Source of the DNA: an uncultured Clostridia bacterium
Lineage (GTDB): Bacteria; Bacillota; Clostridia; Christensenellales; UBA1242
NCBI GenBank assembly: GCA_937907645.1
Contig: CALCWV010000054.1
Span: forward strand, 1 to 5,446
Reading direction: 5' to 3'
DNA: 5,446 nt
Made by a program: the position numbers and the translations under genes
The notes under the pieces: model-generated
The model's database searches: none
What the model saw: only the letters and a program-made list of their open reading frames with translations
Told to the model about the DNA's origin: nothing
In this document: piece by piece, positions 1-5,162 of the stretch
How positions within the stretch are numbered: the first letter of the stretch is position 1
Layout of the letters: each line of letters begins with the position of its first letter

Positions 1-80
1 AAAATAAATGCAATTTGTTTACTCAACAATTAAATATTTCCTTTTTTACAAAGATATAAAACAAGATTTGGAAAATCAAT

Positions 81-116
81 CACACTTTTTGTTTTTGAAC
101 ATAAAATAAAAGTGTG
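81..116 (+). promoter_or_regulatory. Candidate sporulation-type promoter inside an inverted repeat
   Basis: CATAAAATA at 100-108 fits the mother-cell sigma-K -10 pattern CATAnnnTA. An AC at 82-83 lies 16 nt upstream, where the short sigma-K -35 element would be. A perfect 9-bp inverted repeat (CACACTTTT at 81-89, AAAAGTGTG at 108-116, 18-nt loop) brackets the same bases. A transcript starting near 115 would leave about 50 nt before the start codon at 164. The match has low information content in AT-rich DNA. It gains some weight only because the downstream peptide resembles small spore-associated proteins. No good sigma-A promoter was seen in 1-163. Confidence 0.25.
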
Positions 117-163
117 TAGGTGATGCACATGAATACATCAAGATAAACTTTTAGGAGGTACAT

Positions 164-379
164 ATGAACTTATTTGGAGGCTTTGGTGGCGGTTGTGGAA
201 ACACTTGCAACGGCGGATGCGGTTGCGATTGCTGCACACTTATCATCTTAATCTGGCTTTTACAAAGTTGTGGATGTAATCACGGCACAGACAATATGAA
301 TTTAGGCGGATGTGACAGTTGCACAATCTTGTTACTTTTAATATTGTTAGGCTGCTGTGGTGGCTGCGGCTGTAAATAA
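164..379 (+). CDS. Small Cys/Gly-rich hydrophobic peptide with internal duplication
   Basis: This 71-residue protein has 14 Cys and 17 Gly. The ATG follows a strong AGGAGG (153-158) with a 5-nt gap, and a terminator lies 36 nt after the stop, so it is a well-bounded single-gene unit. It is built from two similar halves. Residues 17-38 and 48-70 each begin GGC, reach a Cys-Thr pair (C24-T25 and C53-T54), run through eight Leu/Ile-rich residues (26-33 and 55-62), and end in a Cys/Gly cluster finishing GC. The DNA also keeps the similarity (ggcggatg followed shortly by tgcaca). The hydrophobic runs are too short for ordinary transmembrane helices. There is no signal peptide or lipobox. In style it resembles short Cys/Gly-rich proteins of clostridia, sometimes labelled chorion-like high-cysteine proteins, and small YjcZ-like spore proteins. 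That resemblance is by eye. The function is unknown; a spore-coat, metal-binding or disulfide-linked surface role is inference. Confidence 0.8.
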   Translation: MNLFGGFGGGCGNTCNGGCGCDCCTLIILIWLLQSCGCNHGTDNMNLGGCDSCTILLLLILLGCCGGCGCK

Positions 380-414
380 TTAGTACATAGACGCAAGTTG
401 TAAACAGATTTAAG

Positions 415-444
415 AAAGGGGAAAAATTTTTTTCCTCTTTTTTT
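415..444 (+). terminator. Rho-independent terminator of the Cys/Gly peptide gene
   Basis: An 11-bp stem pairs 415-425 with 430-440 (one G-U pair) around a 4-nt loop. The T-run begins in the right arm and continues to 444. It starts 36 nt after the stop codon at 379 and separates the peptide gene from the next promoter. Confidence 0.75.
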
Positions 445-453
445 ATAAAATAA

Positions 454-482
454 TTTACTTTTTAGCGAATATAGTGTAAAAT
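454..482 (+). promoter_or_regulatory. Sigma-A-like promoter for the PH-domain gene
   Basis: TTTACT at 454-459 and TAAAAT at 477-482 are separated by 17 bp. They match the -35 and -10 consensus at 4/6 and 5/6 positions. The site lies just after the preceding terminator. The predicted transcript start near 489 gives a leader of about 25 nt that includes the ribosome site at 503-507. Confidence 0.5.
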
Positions 483-514
483 AAAGGTAGAATAATATTT
501 TTGGAGGAGCTAGT

Positions 515-904
515 ATGAACGTAGTAAGTAAATATGGCGAAGGCGCAACATTATTATGGAAAGATAGAAAAAGACCAATATTTGGGCTTCCATGGTCTTT
601 CACCCGTTATAAATTAATCAAGAAAGAAGGATACTGGTTCAAGATTTTCTGTGAAACAGGCTTACTCTACACTATCGTAGAAGAAGTAAATCTTTACAGA
701 ATTAGAGATATCTCATTGTCACAAACTTTAGGAGATAAAATCTTTGGAACAGGAACAATCACTCTTTACAGTAACGACGTTAAAGCTCCAGTCTTTGTTC
801 TTAGACATATTGCTCATCCATACAAAGTTAGAGATATGTTATCAACACAAATCGAAGAGCAAAGAAAACTTGCTGGCGTTAGAGTCGCTGAGTTCCAAGG
901 CTAA
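515..904 (+). CDS. Soluble bacterial PH-domain (bPH_2/DUF304-like) protein
   Basis: This 129-residue protein has an ATG preceded by GGAGG (503-507) with a 7-nt gap. Residues about 28-112 fit the bacterial PH fold of the DUF304/YdbS type. There is a T-R-Y-K-L strand opening (30-34), then strands through E47-T48-G49, then the family-like stretch around residues 62-83 (R-I-R-D-I-S-L-S-Q, with G-T-G-T-I-T-L at 78-84), and a closing H-P-Y-K-V-R-D-M-L helix (101-109). Most DUF304 proteins carry transmembrane helices before this domain. This one has none and no signal peptide, so it is probably cytoplasmic and may act as a lipid- or protein-binding module. It sits alone between its own promoter and a terminator, so context gives no partner. 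The fold call is by eye and fairly secure; the ligand and role are unknown. Confidence 0.8.
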   Translation: MNVVSKYGEGATLLWKDRKRPIFGLPWSFTRYKLIKKEGYWFKIFCETGLLYTIVEEVNLYRIRDISLSQTLGDKIFGTGTITLYSNDVKAPVFVLRHIAHPYKVRDMLSTQIEEQRKLAGVRVAEFQG

Positions 905-919
905 ACTAATAAAAAAATC

Positions 920-945
920 AAAAAAGCATCATATGATGCTTTTTT
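920..945 (+). terminator. Bidirectional terminator between convergent genes
   Basis: A perfect 11-bp stem pairs 920-930 with 935-945 around the loop ATAT, with core GCATC/GATGC. On the plus strand the stem ends in six T. On the minus strand it is followed by an even longer T-rich tract (complement of 911-925). It lies 16 nt after the PH-domain gene and about 95 nt after the convergent rluD, and probably serves both. Confidence 0.8.
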
Positions 946-971
946 AATTTCTATTTTCGGAAGTTTTATCT

Positions 972-992
972 GAAAACGACAAAGTCATTTTC
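972..992 (-). other. Small hairpin in the rluD 3' region
   Basis: On the minus strand this forms a 9-bp stem (one U-G pair) around a 3-nt loop. The plus-strand version has a C/A mismatch at that pair, so the structure is better in the rluD transcript. It has no adjacent T-run and is unlikely to terminate by itself. It could stabilise the 3' end, or it could be chance. Confidence 0.3.
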
Positions 993-1039
993 AAGCAAAA
1001 TTGGTGTGTATTCAAACTAGCAAGAAAAAAATTCATATA

Positions 1040-1951
1040 TTAATTTGAGCCTTTCATTTTTCTTAGTTTATTTAAATATTCTTTAAAATAATCTGGAAGC
1101 TCAATTTCAAAAGTCATTTCTTCTCCAGTTCTTGGATGCACAAATGTGATTTTATAAGAATGTAACAACTGTCCGTTTAGGCCTTTAACAGCACTTCCAT
1201 AAACATCATCTCCAACGACTGGATGATGCAAAAACGCAGAATGTACTCTGATTTGATGTGTTCTGCCTGTGAGAAGTGAAAACTCTACAAGGCAATTTTT
1301 AGGAAATCTTTCAACAACTTTATAATCAGTAATTGCAAGTTTCCCGCTGTCGCTGACAGCAATCTTTTTTCTATCCTTCTTGCTCCTATCAAGATATGTT
1401 TCTACTCTGCCCTCGTTATCCTTTAAATTTCCGTCTAAAAGCGCGAGATATTTTCTTTTGCAGGTCTTATCTTTAATCTGTTTTGCGAGCGATACGTGCG
1501 CGAAATCATTCTTTGCGACTAGCATTAGTCCCGACGTATTTTTATCCAATCTATGCACTATTCCTGGCCTCAGAACACCATTTATTCCGCTTAGATCTGT
1601 TATTCTTGCAAGTAGTCCATTGACAAGAGTTCCAGTTTTCGTGGAGGTACATGGATGCACAACTAATCCCTGAGGTTTGTTTATAACAAGCAGGTCTTTA
1701 TCCTCATAAACAATTTCAAAATCGATATCTTCCGCTTTCGCGTCAAGAGGCTTGTCCTCTATGATGTTAAATTCAACGATTTGACCTTCTTTTACTTTCT
1801 CCCCCGACTTAACTATTTTGCCATTTAACTTTATTTCCCCACTTTCGATTATTTTTTTAATTCTCGAGCGAGTTAAATCAGGATATTTCTCTAAAACGAG
1901 CATATCCAGCCTTTTTTTGCTATCTTCCTCTTTAATTTTGTATGTTCCCAT
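1040..1951 (-). CDS. rluD: RluD-family 23S rRNA pseudouridine synthase
   Basis: This 303-residue RluA/RluD-family enzyme isomerises uridine to pseudouridine in structured RNA, in RluD's case in 23S rRNA. An S4 RNA-binding domain occupies about residues 13-65. The catalytic domain follows, with I-N-K-P-Q-G-L-V-V-H-P (90-100), the active-site motif H-R-L-D-K-N-T-S-G (133-141, catalytic Asp136) and L-L-T-G-R-T-H-Q-I-R-V-H (226-237). All key residues are present and the length is normal. An upstream in-frame ATG at 1987 would add 12 residues but has no ribosome site. The ATG at 1951 has AAGGA at 1962-1966 (10-nt gap) and leads directly into the usual family start. It overlaps the end of lspA by 20 nt, which suggests translational coupling. 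The pairing matches the Bacillus lspA-ylyB order. The exact target uridines cannot be told from sequence (RluD versus another RluA-family member). Confidence 0.93.
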   Translation of the reverse strand: MGTYKIKEEDSKKRLDMLVLEKYPDLTRSRIKKIIESGEIKLNGKIVKSGEKVKEGQIVEFNIIEDKPLDAKAEDIDFEIVYEDKDLLVINKPQGLVVHPCTSTKTGTLVNGLLARITDLSGINGVLRPGIVHRLDKNTSGLMLVAKNDFAHVSLAKQIKDKTCKRKYLALLDGNLKDNEGRVETYLDRSKKDRKKIAVSDSGKLAITDYKVVERFPKNCLVEFSLLTGRTHQIRVHSAFLHHPVVGDDVYGSAVKGLNGQLLHSYKITFVHPRTGEEMTFEIELPDYFKEYLNKLRKMKGSN

Positions 1952-2459
1952 CAGTCTTGTTTCCTTTTTTACTTGCTTTAACGGCATAGATGATGTAGAA
2001 AATAATAATTAAAATAACACCCACACAAACAAAGCTATCCGCAACATTAAAGACCGGAAATGAAGGCCAAAATTGAAGATGTATCATATCTCTTACATAT
2101 CCAAAAGCAAGTCTGTCAATTAAGTTTCCAATGCACCCCCCCACAATGAACGCACTCGCTACATGAAATAGAGCATTATTCTTGCTCTCCCTGTAATAAA
2201 AGTAGCCATATGCCGCCAAAAAGATAAATGTAAATATAATTAGAAATATTTGGTTGCCCGAAAGCATGTTCCAAGCAGCTCCGTTGTTGTGAACATTTAC
2301 AAAATTTATAAATCCTGGAATAAAGTCCTTTTCAACTCCTAACGCCATATTTTTGTTTACAAAATATTTTGTTAAAAGGTCTGCTAAAAGGATAAAAGCC
2401 AAAATAGGCAGAGCAATAAAAAGCATCTTTTTATATTTGCTACTAATTGTCTTTTTCAA
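1932..2459 (-). CDS. lspA: Lipoprotein signal peptidase (signal peptidase II)
   Basis: This membrane aspartyl protease removes the signal peptide from prolipoproteins after Lgt has lipidated the lipobox Cys. From the TTG start used here it has 175 residues. Four hydrophobic segments lie near 12-32, 69-88, 98-116 and 141-163. Family motifs are intact: N-V-H-N-N-G-A-A-W (55-63), G-N-L-I-D-R (111-116), V-R-D (catalytic Asp124) and F-N-V-A-D-S (catalytic Asp141). The start is decided by the ribosome site. AAGGAG at 2466-2471 directly abuts a TTG at 2465, leaving no spacer, but lies an ideal 6 nt before a second TTG at 2459. No in-frame ATG occurs before 2426, which has no ribosome site and would cut into the first helix region. 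The gene overlaps the end of sepF by 17 nt and the start of rluD by 20 nt. The function call is secure; the start is likely. Confidence 0.95.
   Translation of the reverse strand: MKKTISSKYKKMLFIALPILAFILLADLLTKYFVNKNMALGVEKDFIPGFINFVNVHNNGAAWNMLSGNQIFLIIFTFIFLAAYGYFYYRESKNNALFHVASAFIVGGCIGNLIDRLAFGYVRDMIHLQFWPSFPVFNVADSFVCVGVILIIIFYIIYAVKASKKGNKTDGNIQN
1962..1966 (-). promoter_or_regulatory. Ribosome binding site that fixes the rluD start
   Basis: AAGGA on the minus strand lies 10 nt before the ATG at 1951 and inside the lspA reading frame. The alternative ATG at 1987 has only AT-rich sequence in front of it. Confidence 0.6.
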
Positions 2460-2826
2460 TTTCAACTCCTTCAGGCAAGATAATATAATATTTCCCTTTT
2501 TCTAAAACTTCTATCTTTGCTCCAACCATTTGCACAGCTCCTGAAAGGAATGCGATAATTTTATCCATCTCATCTCCTTGGCAATACTCTATGCTTAAAA
2601 TAAAAGCTTCATCGTTCTTAATATATGTTAAATAGTCATTTGCGTCATCTAAAATCTCGGGATATACAACCTTTATCCCGTCGATATTGTCAACTTTTTC
2701 AACCTTTTGTTTTTTCTTCAAGTTATAAGAAGCTTTAACTTTCTTCTCTTTCTTAACTTTCTTCTTTGCTTCTTTTTCTTCTCCTTCAAAGCCCAAAAAC
2801 TCAAAGATTTTACTTGTTATTCCCAT
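2443..2826 (-). CDS. sepF: Cell division protein SepF
   Basis: SepF binds FtsZ, bundles its filaments and tethers the Z-ring to the membrane in Gram-positive bacteria. The protein has 127 residues. Residues 1-12 can form an amphipathic membrane-targeting helix. Residues about 15-48 are a highly charged Lys/Glu linker. Residues about 50-123 form the SepF core, with V-V-Y-P-E (53-57), a D-D-A strand-helix junction (60-62), F-L-S-G-A-V (93-98) and a closing I-I-L-P-E-G-V-E-I (115-123). The core Arg that often precedes the F-L-S-G helix is replaced by Lys89. The ATG at 2826 has AGGAG (2833-2837) with a 6-nt gap. An upstream GTG at 2856 would add ten residues in front of the membrane helix and is rejected. 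It is the first gene of the sepF-lspA-rluD operon. Confidence is high from the fold pattern and context. Confidence 0.92.
   Translation of the reverse strand: MGITSKIFEFLGFEGEEKEAKKKVKKEKKVKASYNLKKKQKVEKVDNIDGIKVVYPEILDDANDYLTYIKNDEAFILSIEYCQGDEMDKIIAFLSGAVQMVGAKIEVLEKGKYYIILPEGVEIEKDN
2466..2471 (-). promoter_or_regulatory. Ribosome binding site that fixes the lspA TTG start
   Basis: AAGGAG on the minus strand lies within the last codons of sepF. It has zero spacing to the TTG at 2465 and 6 nt to the TTG at 2459, so initiation at 2459 is favoured. Confidence 0.65.
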
Positions 2827-2849
2827 AATACTCTCCTGTTTTTGAAAGG

Positions 2850-2879
2850 ATAACACAATATGAAAAAAAAATCAATCAA
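2850..2879 (-). promoter_or_regulatory. Weak candidate promoter for the sepF operon
   Basis: On the minus strand TTGATT (2879-2874) and TGTTAT (2855-2850) are separated by 18 bp, each matching the sigma-A consensus at 4 of 6 positions. It partly overlaps the T-run of the upstream terminator. An operon promoter is expected here because of that terminator, but this match is only moderate. Confidence 0.25.
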
Positions 2880-2907
2880 AAAAAAGGATTGAACAATCAA
2901 TCCCCTT
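2878..2907 (-). terminator. Rho-independent terminator of the LRR gene
   Basis: On the minus strand a 7-bp stem (GGATTGA/TCAATCC, 2886-2892 with 2897-2903, 4-nt loop), extendable through G-U and A-U pairs to about 11 bp, is followed by eight T (complement of 2878-2885). The extended stem begins at the stop codon of the LRR gene, so termination is immediate and separates it from sepF. Confidence 0.8.
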
Positions 2908-3790
2908 ATTTTGTTCTTTCAGTTGCAGCACTCTCTTCTGAAATAGCCTCTTCTTTAGCTTTTTCAAATCTTTGCGTTTTATTTTTGTATTGTATATCAG
3001 GTTTCCATTCACCTTCTGAAGACAACTTGTGGGCTTCTTGTATGCGCATTTCACTTCCATTATAAAGTAATTGTCCGGCAGTGTAATCATAAACCTTCTC
3101 TGCTTCATCTAAGCCATAAGGCCAATCATAAGTTTTACGTCTTACTGTTGGTGCTTTTGTCATAGGCTTATTTATTTTATAATAATACAATTTATCGCCT
3201 TCAACTGCAACAATCTCCATAGACTTTGTATCTACGTTTGTTTTAATATAATTTTCGGCTACTTCTTTTGTAGTAACAATTCTTTCAACAACGCTTTCTT
3301 TGAAAATTTCCTTTCCTAACTTTTTAACAGTACCAGGAATACGGATCACTCCATCATGAATTGCATAACATCTGTAAAATGCTCTATTTCCAATTTCTTC
3401 CAATCCTTCGTTAAGTTCAACATATTTCAAAGAATCACAACTTGAAAAAGCTCTAATTCCGATGCTTTTCAATGCAGCATTTGCTTGGAAAAATTTCAAG
3501 TCACTACATCCTGAGAAAGCCTCTTTTCCAATAACCTCAACATTATCAGCCAAAACAATCGCAACCATCTTTTCATTTCTTTGATGTGCATCAATTTCCT
3601 TGCCTGAGATGAAAACTCCGTTGTCATCTACTAATCTGCCATAAGATACAAAGTCAAGTCCAACTAACTCTGAAACGGATTTATCCTTGTTAACATACAA
3701 TGTTGACAAAATAGGATTCTTCTTTAACGATAAAATTTCATTGCTCTTTTTTCTTTGAATTTCAGAATATGCGGCTTCATATTTTTTCAT
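2906..3790 (-). CDS. Cytosolic BspA-like leucine-rich-repeat (LRR_5) protein
   Basis: This 294-residue protein of unknown role carries four BspA/Treponema-type leucine-rich repeats at about residues 84-176. The repeat core is I-G-x-x-A-F-x-x-C-x-x-L. I-G or L-G marks fall at 86-87, 109-110, 132-133 and 158-159, a period of 23-25 residues, and the fourth repeat has lost the Ala-Phe-Cys core. The N-terminal 80 residues and the C-terminal ~110 residues (including Y-Y-Y at 202-204 and a charged tail rich in Glu, Lys and Ala) are not recognised. There is no signal peptide, anchor or transmembrane segment, unlike the many secreted BspA-like adhesins, so it is probably intracellular. The ATG at 3790 has GGAG at 3798-3801 with a 7-nt gap. 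A TTG five codons upstream overlaps this ribosome site and is rejected. It has its own promoter and terminator. Confidence 0.8.
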   Translation of the reverse strand: MKKYEAAYSEIQRKKSNEILSLKKNPILSTLYVNKDKSVSELVGLDFVSYGRLVDDNGVFISGKEIDAHQRNEKMVAIVLADNVEVIGKEAFSGCSDLKFFQANAALKSIGIRAFSSCDSLKYVELNEGLEEIGNRAFYRCYAIHDGVIRIPGTVKKLGKEIFKESVVERIVTTKEVAENYIKTNVDTKSMEIVAVEGDKLYYYKINKPMTKAPTVRRKTYDWPYGLDEAEKVYDYTAGQLLYNGSEMRIQEAHKLSSEGEWKPDIQYKNKTQRFEKAKEEAISEESAATERTK

Positions 3791-3822
3791 AATTTCACTC
3801 CCCAATTATCTTTGTTATGGAT

Positions 3823-3851
3823 ATTTTAACACAATAATCATTCTATGTCAA
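3823..3851 (-). promoter_or_regulatory. Sigma-A promoter of the LRR gene
   Basis: On the minus strand a perfect TTGACA (3851-3846) and TAAAAT (3828-3823, 5/6) are separated by exactly 17 bp, the best promoter match in the window. The -35 box contains the TGA stop codon of the upstream membrane-protein gene. Transcription would start near 3816, giving a leader of about 26 nt that carries the ribosome site. Confidence 0.75.
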
Positions 3852-4564
3852 TCTCTCTTTTTGAATTTTTTGTATATAAATCCCTCAATTTGCTTCTGAT
3901 ATTTTGTTGTAACAAAGACGGCAGCGAAAGACACGACCAAAATTGCACCCCAAACGGCAAGTCCCCAGCCCGAATATGGAATAAAATCTCCGCTTCCAAG
4001 ATATGATGTCATAAAAATTCCAATCGGCCTTGCAATAATATTCGTAATCATAAAGAAATTCCATGACATATCAGTAAGTCCAGCAACTAAGCACAGAATA
4101 TCATCGGGGAACATTGGAAGAAGCATCATTATTGCAAAGCCGAATTTTGCTCTACTCAAGTACTTTGTCCACTTCTTGCAGCTCTCCTCTCCCACCATAA
4201 ACACGACGAGTCTCTTCCCAAAAGTTTGACCAAGCAAAAACGCAACTGCGCTCCCAAGGAGAATCCCAGCCAGGCTTATAAGACTTCCCTGCAAAGGCCC
4301 AAAAAGTATTGCTCCCGCTATCGTCAAAATTGTAGACGGGATTGGAATAAATGTCACTTGCAAAAACTGAAGGCAGAAAAAGACCAATCTCCCCCAAAAT
4401 CCTGTATGTTGTATAAGTTCACGCATTTTTTCTACTGAATTAAACTGCTGCCATAGCCCAGAATAATATAATCCAAGAAAAGTGCCCAAAATTAAAGCTA
4501 AAGAGATGACAACAACTAGTGTTATCCTCAAAACTTTCTTCTTTTTAGACTCCCTTTGCTCCAT
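3848..4564 (-). CDS. TVP38/TMEM64-type (VTT/DedA superfamily) membrane protein
   Basis: This 238-residue polytopic membrane protein has a Lys-rich cytoplasmic start (7-10) and a first helix at about 12-34. Further hydrophobic segments lie near 58-72, 75-115 (two passes or a re-entrant hairpin), 142-163, 168-190 and 200-219, and the tail is basic. The VTT signature is visible: P-S-T (76-78), then A-G-A-I-L-F-G-P (83-90), a Gly-rich G-x3-G-S (100-105) and F-x2-G-Q-x2-G (109-116). L-L-P-M-F-P-D-D (148-155) occupies the place of the family's R/L-x-P-x-x-P-x-D motif. Relatives act in membrane or lipid homeostasis, and some DedA proteins flip undecaprenyl phosphate or phosphatidylethanolamine. The substrate here is unknown. 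No Shine-Dalgarno precedes the ATG; the nearest GGA is about 14 nt away. No alternative start lies before the first helix. Confidence 0.88.
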   Translation of the reverse strand: MEQRESKKKKVLRITLVVVISLALILGTFLGLYYSGLWQQFNSVEKMRELIQHTGFWGRLVFFCLQFLQVTFIPIPSTILTIAGAILFGPLQGSLISLAGILLGSAVAFLLGQTFGKRLVVFMVGEESCKKWTKYLSRAKFGFAIMMLLPMFPDDILCLVAGLTDMSWNFFMITNIIARPIGIFMTSYLGSGDFIPYSGWGLAVWGAILVVSFAAVFVTTKYQKQIEGFIYKKFKKRD

Positions 4565-4587
4565 AATGTTATTATTAATCCAAAATT

Positions 4588-4617
4588 AAAAAATATGTAA
4601 GATTTTGTCTTACATAT
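4588..4617 (-). terminator. Rho-independent terminator of dut
   Basis: A perfect 10-bp stem (4593-4602 with 4608-4617, 5-nt loop) starts about 20 nt after the dut stop. On the minus strand it runs into six T (complement of 4588-4593). On the plus strand it is also followed by a T-rich stretch after one C. It separates dut from the membrane-protein gene, whose ATG is only 24 nt beyond the T-run. Confidence 0.75.
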
Positions 4618-4638
4618 CTTTTTTATGATGGATTTTTC

Positions 4639-5133
4639 TTATTTTGTTGTGCTTCCAAAGCCCCCATTTCTTACAGCTGTTACATTGTCATCATAAGTAA
4701 TTCCAAATTCGATGAAAAGTCCCTGCATAAAGCCTTGGTCCTTTTTCACTTCCATAGTTTTTCCTTCGTTTGAATCGTTTGTAATCTTTGCAAAAATATG
4801 CCCCTCATTATCTGAATAATAATAGTCCTCATCAATAATTCCAACTGTGTTGTTGAGCTGAAGTCTATACTTAAATCCTAGGCTGCTCCTTGGATAGAGT
4901 TTTAGCACCCAACCTCTTTCCATTTTGCATCTAATTCCTGTTGGAATCTTGATTGTCTCATTTGGCTTCAATGTGATATCAAATGGTGCAAAGAAATCAT
5001 AACCTGCAGAGCCACAAGTCGCTCTTTTAGGGAGTTTTAGATTCTCATAAATCTGCCTTGCCTCTTCCTTATTCTCAAAAGCTTTTTCAAATTCTGTTAA
5101 GCTCACCTTTTCAAACTGTGCAATTCTCTTCAT
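4639..5133 (-). CDS. dut: Deoxyuridine 5'-triphosphate nucleotidohydrolase (dUTPase)
   Basis: This enzyme hydrolyses dUTP to dUMP and pyrophosphate, keeping uracil out of DNA and supplying dUMP for thymidylate synthesis. The 164-residue protein shows the five motifs of trimeric dUTPases in order. They are S-A-G-Y-D-F (42-47), P-R-S-S-L-G (81-86), N-N-T-V-G-I-I-D-E-D-Y-Y (94-105, catalytic Asp101), a diverged motif 4 ending F-M-Q-G-L-F (135-140), and R-N-G-G-F-G-S-T (155-162), the C-terminal arm that closes over the substrate. An N-terminal extension puts motif 1 about 10-15 residues later than in many bacterial enzymes. In motif 3 the usual Gly after D-Y-R is absent. The ATG is preceded by GGAGG (5138-5142) with a 4-nt gap. 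It is a single-gene unit with its own terminator. The form resembles some phage and clostridial dUTPases, but nothing else phage-like is nearby. Confidence 0.93.
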   Translation of the reverse strand: MKRIAQFEKVSLTEFEKAFENKEEARQIYENLKLPKRATCGSAGYDFFAPFDITLKPNETIKIPTGIRCKMERGWVLKLYPRSSLGFKYRLQLNNTVGIIDEDYYYSDNEGHIFAKITNDSNEGKTMEVKKDQGFMQGLFIEFGITYDDNVTAVRNGGFGSTTK

Positions 5134-5150
5134 ATTTCCTCCGTGATTCT

Positions 5151-5159
5151 ATTCTACCA
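5151..5159 (-). promoter_or_regulatory. Extended -10 promoter of dut
   Basis: TGGTAGAAT on the minus strand fits the extended -10 pattern TGnTATAAT with one mismatch. No good -35 lies 17 bp upstream, which is tolerated by extended -10 promoters. The start would fall near 5144, leaving a very short leader with GGAGG almost at its 5' end. Confidence 0.4.
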
Positions 5160-5162
5160 CAC

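Noticed and set aside
123..146. Tiny upstream frame (7 codons) before the Cys/Gly peptide as a leader peptide
   Set aside because: No properly spaced ribosome site and no attenuator-like structure linked to it.
280..603. Minus-strand frame of 107 codons spanning two plus-strand units
   Set aside because: It crosses a terminator, a promoter and the ends of two better-supported genes, with low-complexity composition.
744..947. Plus-strand frame of 67 codons inside the PH-domain gene
   Set aside because: Out-of-frame shadow of a well-supported gene, with no ribosome site and running into the terminator hairpin.
1380..1673. Plus-strand frame of 97 codons opposite rluD
   Set aside because: Antisense shadow of the conserved catalytic domain; no ribosome site or family-like composition.
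2872..3108. Minus-strand frame of 78 codons at the LRR gene 3' end
   Set aside because: Overlaps the LRR gene in another frame and runs through its terminator T-run.
4152..4438. Frames of 70-81 codons on both strands within the TVP38-type gene
   Set aside because: Shadows of the membrane protein; the real frame has the VTT motifs and transmembrane pattern.
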